Shown: piece by piece, positions 62,636-64,000 of the stretch
Position numbering within the stretch: position 1 is the stretch's first letter
Layout of the letters: the number at the start of each line of letters is the position of its first letter
Assembly: GCA_020847045.1 (NCBI GenBank)
Contig: JADLCT010000047.1
Span: 54,957 to 118,956, forward strand
Reading direction: 5' to 3'
Length of the DNA: 64,000 bases
Source: Bryobacterales bacterium
GTDB taxonomy: Bacteria; Acidobacteriota; Terriglobia; Bryobacterales; Bryobacteraceae
Notes under the pieces: model-generated
Databases searched by the model: none
What the model saw: only the letters and a program-made list of their open reading frames with translations
Told to the model about the DNA's origin: nothing
Made by a program: the position numbers and the translations under genes

Positions 62636-64000
62636 TCCAACGGCGCTTTACCGTTCCGGTTCTGCTTGTGGCCGCCACGCTCGCGCAGGCCCAACAGTTG
62701 ATGCACTGGCCCGTGCGCGGCACGCGGGAAATGGTGGGCGCGGCCAACAATTTCGAGGTGGAGGCCGGATTCCGGATGCTCGCCGAAGGAGGCAACGCCA
62801 TCGATGCAGGCGTGGCCGCGACACTGGCAGCCGCCGCCACCGAACAGGCCCGCTTCGGTTTGGGCGGCGAGATGCCGCTCATCATCAAGATGAAGGGAAG
62901 GCCCGCGCGCATCATCAGCGGCGTGGGGATCGCGCCGAAGCTCGCCACTCCGGAGTTCTACGGAACTCGCCCGCCGCAGCCCTGGGAAGAGGCGCGCCGC
63001 ATGAGCCCCATCCCCGCCATAGGCATTCTGGCCGCCATCACGCCCGGTGTGTTTGACGGCCTGCTGCTGGCTTTGGAAACCAACGGCACGATGAGTTTCT
63101 CGCAGGTGGTGGCGCCTGCCATCGAATACGCCGAGGGTTTTCCAATTGGCGAAGAGTACGCCGGATTCATCCAAACGCACCAGCGCGTGCTATCGCTGTG
63201 GCCGGATTCGGCCGCCTACTTCTTCGTGAAGGGCGCGCCTCCGCGCACCGGCGTCCTGTTCCGCCAGCCGGCGCTGGCGCGCACGTTGCGCGAACTGGCC
63301 GGGGTGGAACGGCGGGCGCGGGGGAAGCGCGAGAAAAAGATCGCCGCCGTCCGCGACTACTTCTACAAAGGACCCATCGCCAGGCGCATCGCCGGGTTCA
63401 GCGAGAAGCACGGAGGGTTGATCCGCTACGAGGACATGGTGGCGGGCCGGGCCTCGTTCGACGAGCCGGTAACGGGCGGCTATCGCGGCTACACCATCGT
63501 GAAGCCGGGCTTCTGGACCCAGGGGCCGGTGCTGATTCAGGCGTTGCAGTTGCTGGAGGGCTTCGACCTGCGCTCCATGGGCCACAACTCGGCGCCCTAT
63601 CTGCACACCGTGGTGGAGGCCGTGAAGCTGGCCTTCGCCGACCGCGACCGCTATTACGGCGACCCGAAGTTCAGCCGCATCCCCTCGGAAACGCTGCTCA
63701 GCTCCGAGTACGCCGCCACGCGCCGCCGGCAGATCGATCCGTCTCATGCGTCGATGGATCACCGTCCCGGCGCCATCACGAGTGTGGCCGCGCTGCCTGC
63801 CGCCGGGCGCGGCGGCAACCCGGCCGATAACGTCTATGCGAGCGACACCACCTGCGTGAACGTCGTGGACCGTTGGGGCAACGTCTTTTCCGCCACTCCG
63901 AGCGGCGCATGGCTGCCCTCGGTGATCGCCGGAGACACGGGCATTCCACTCAGCACGCGCGGCCAGAGTTTTGTTTTAACAGAGGGTCACGCCAACCGCA
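62632..64000 (+). CDS. ggt: Gamma-glutamyltransferase, C-terminus beyond the window
   Basis: About 456 residues are seen before the right edge; no stop is reached. It has a signal peptide (RFTVPVLLVAATLAQAQ), then the GGT large-subunit region (EAGFRMLAEGGNAIDAGVAA) and the small-subunit autoprocessing threonine in SDTTCVNVVD, followed by GNVFSATPSGAW. It cleaves and transfers gamma-glutamyl groups, for example from glutathione, in the periplasm. Coupled to the SpoU gene upstream by ATGA. Confidence 0.92.
   Translation, partial: MIQRRFTVPVLLVAATLAQAQQLMHWPVRGTREMVGAANNFEVEAGFRMLAEGGNAIDAGVAATLAAAATEQARFGLGGEMPLIIKMKGRPARIISGVGIAPKLATPEFYGTRPPQPWEEARRMSPIPAIGILAAITPGVFDGLLLALETNGTMSFSQVVAPAIEYAEGFPIGEEYAGFIQTHQRVLSLWPDSAAYFFVKGAPPRTGVLFRQPALARTLRELAGVERRARGKREKKIAAVRDYFYKGPIARRIAGFSEKHGGLIRYEDMVAGRASFDEPVTGGYRGYTIVKPGFWTQGPVLIQALQLLEGFDLRSMGHNSAPYLHTVVEAVKLAFADRDRYYGDPKFSRIPSETLLSSEYAATRRRQIDPSHASMDHRPGAITSVAALPAAGRGGNPADNVYASDTTCVNVVDRWGNVFSATPSGAWLPSVIAGDTGIPLSTRGQSFVLTEGHANR

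Overview
The window is high-GC, gene-dense chromosomal DNA, most probably from an acidobacterium of the Solibacteres/Bryobacterales type. This is an inference from gene content: a 1,074-residue TonB-dependent receptor with a carboxypeptidase-regulatory N-terminal domain, an ECF sigma factor directly followed by a TPR-bearing Ser/Thr kinase, many Tat-exported enzymes, cytochrome c/copper-monooxygenase proteins, and a ZIP-like mix of housekeeping and secreted hydrolase genes on both strands. No rRNA, tRNA, integrase, transposase or CRISPR array was seen.

Layout. 1-2.3 kb: two subunits of a xanthine/aldehyde-dehydrogenase-type molybdoenzyme (the large one runs off the window). 2.4-7.7 kb: a NadD-like nucleotidyltransferase and, on the minus strand, a dipeptide-epimerase-like gene, dnaG and rpoD. 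7.9-10.9 kb: ECF sigma factor plus kinase. 10.9-16 kb: FG-GAP protein, msrPQ and nrfHA. 16-28.5 kb: TonB receptor, a secreted alpha/alpha-barrel protein, ugd, PBP2 and a coupled M2 peptidase/monooxygenase/cytochrome trio. 28.6-31.3 kb: selD-pyrF opposite a YpdA-like reductase. 31-43.6 kb: membrane glycosyltransferase, matrixin-like protease, sugar isomerase, M19 dipeptidase homologue, polysaccharide-export permease, AsmA, sulfatase homologue, FAH and SDR enzymes. 43.9-49.4 kb: desaturase, rpmB, a repeat-peptide/membrane-protein pair, an ExeA-type ATPase, a GAF protein and a YCF48-like protein. 49.5-50.2 kb: a gene-free stretch holding a large structured RNA. 50.3-64 kb: zinc-ribbon protein, class IV aminotransferase, secreted propeller proteins, nucleoside hydrolase, pgpA, esterase, phosphodiesterase, yacG-rimO, a Tat-exported PLP enzyme, NTF2-like, GNAT, SpoU methyltransferase and a truncated gamma-glutamyltransferase.

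The most unusual items are: (1) a roughly 600-nt candidate RNA at 49630-50232 with a promoter placed to start at its closing helix and a U-run at its end; (2) a 94-residue secreted peptide made of five identical dodecamers (HIAPPPDIWE-x-A), conserved through synonymous changes, followed by a membrane-protein gene whose ribosome-binding site and start codon are locked in an 8-bp hairpin; (3) selD encoded as a selenoprotein, with an in-frame TGA at codon 15 and a bacterial SECIS-like hairpin, which a plain ORF search truncates; (4) homologues of well-known enzymes with altered key residues (sulfatase with Gly at the formylglycine position, M19 dipeptidase lacking three metal ligands, NrfA with CxxCH in place of CxxCK).

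Functional themes: redox and respiratory chemistry at the cell envelope (MsrPQ, NrfHA, molybdoenzyme, cytochromes), selenium and low-molecular-weight-thiol metabolism (SelD, YpdA), wall and surface polysaccharide synthesis (PBP2, Ugd, export permease, glycosyltransferase), and the core macromolecular-synthesis pair dnaG-rpoD.
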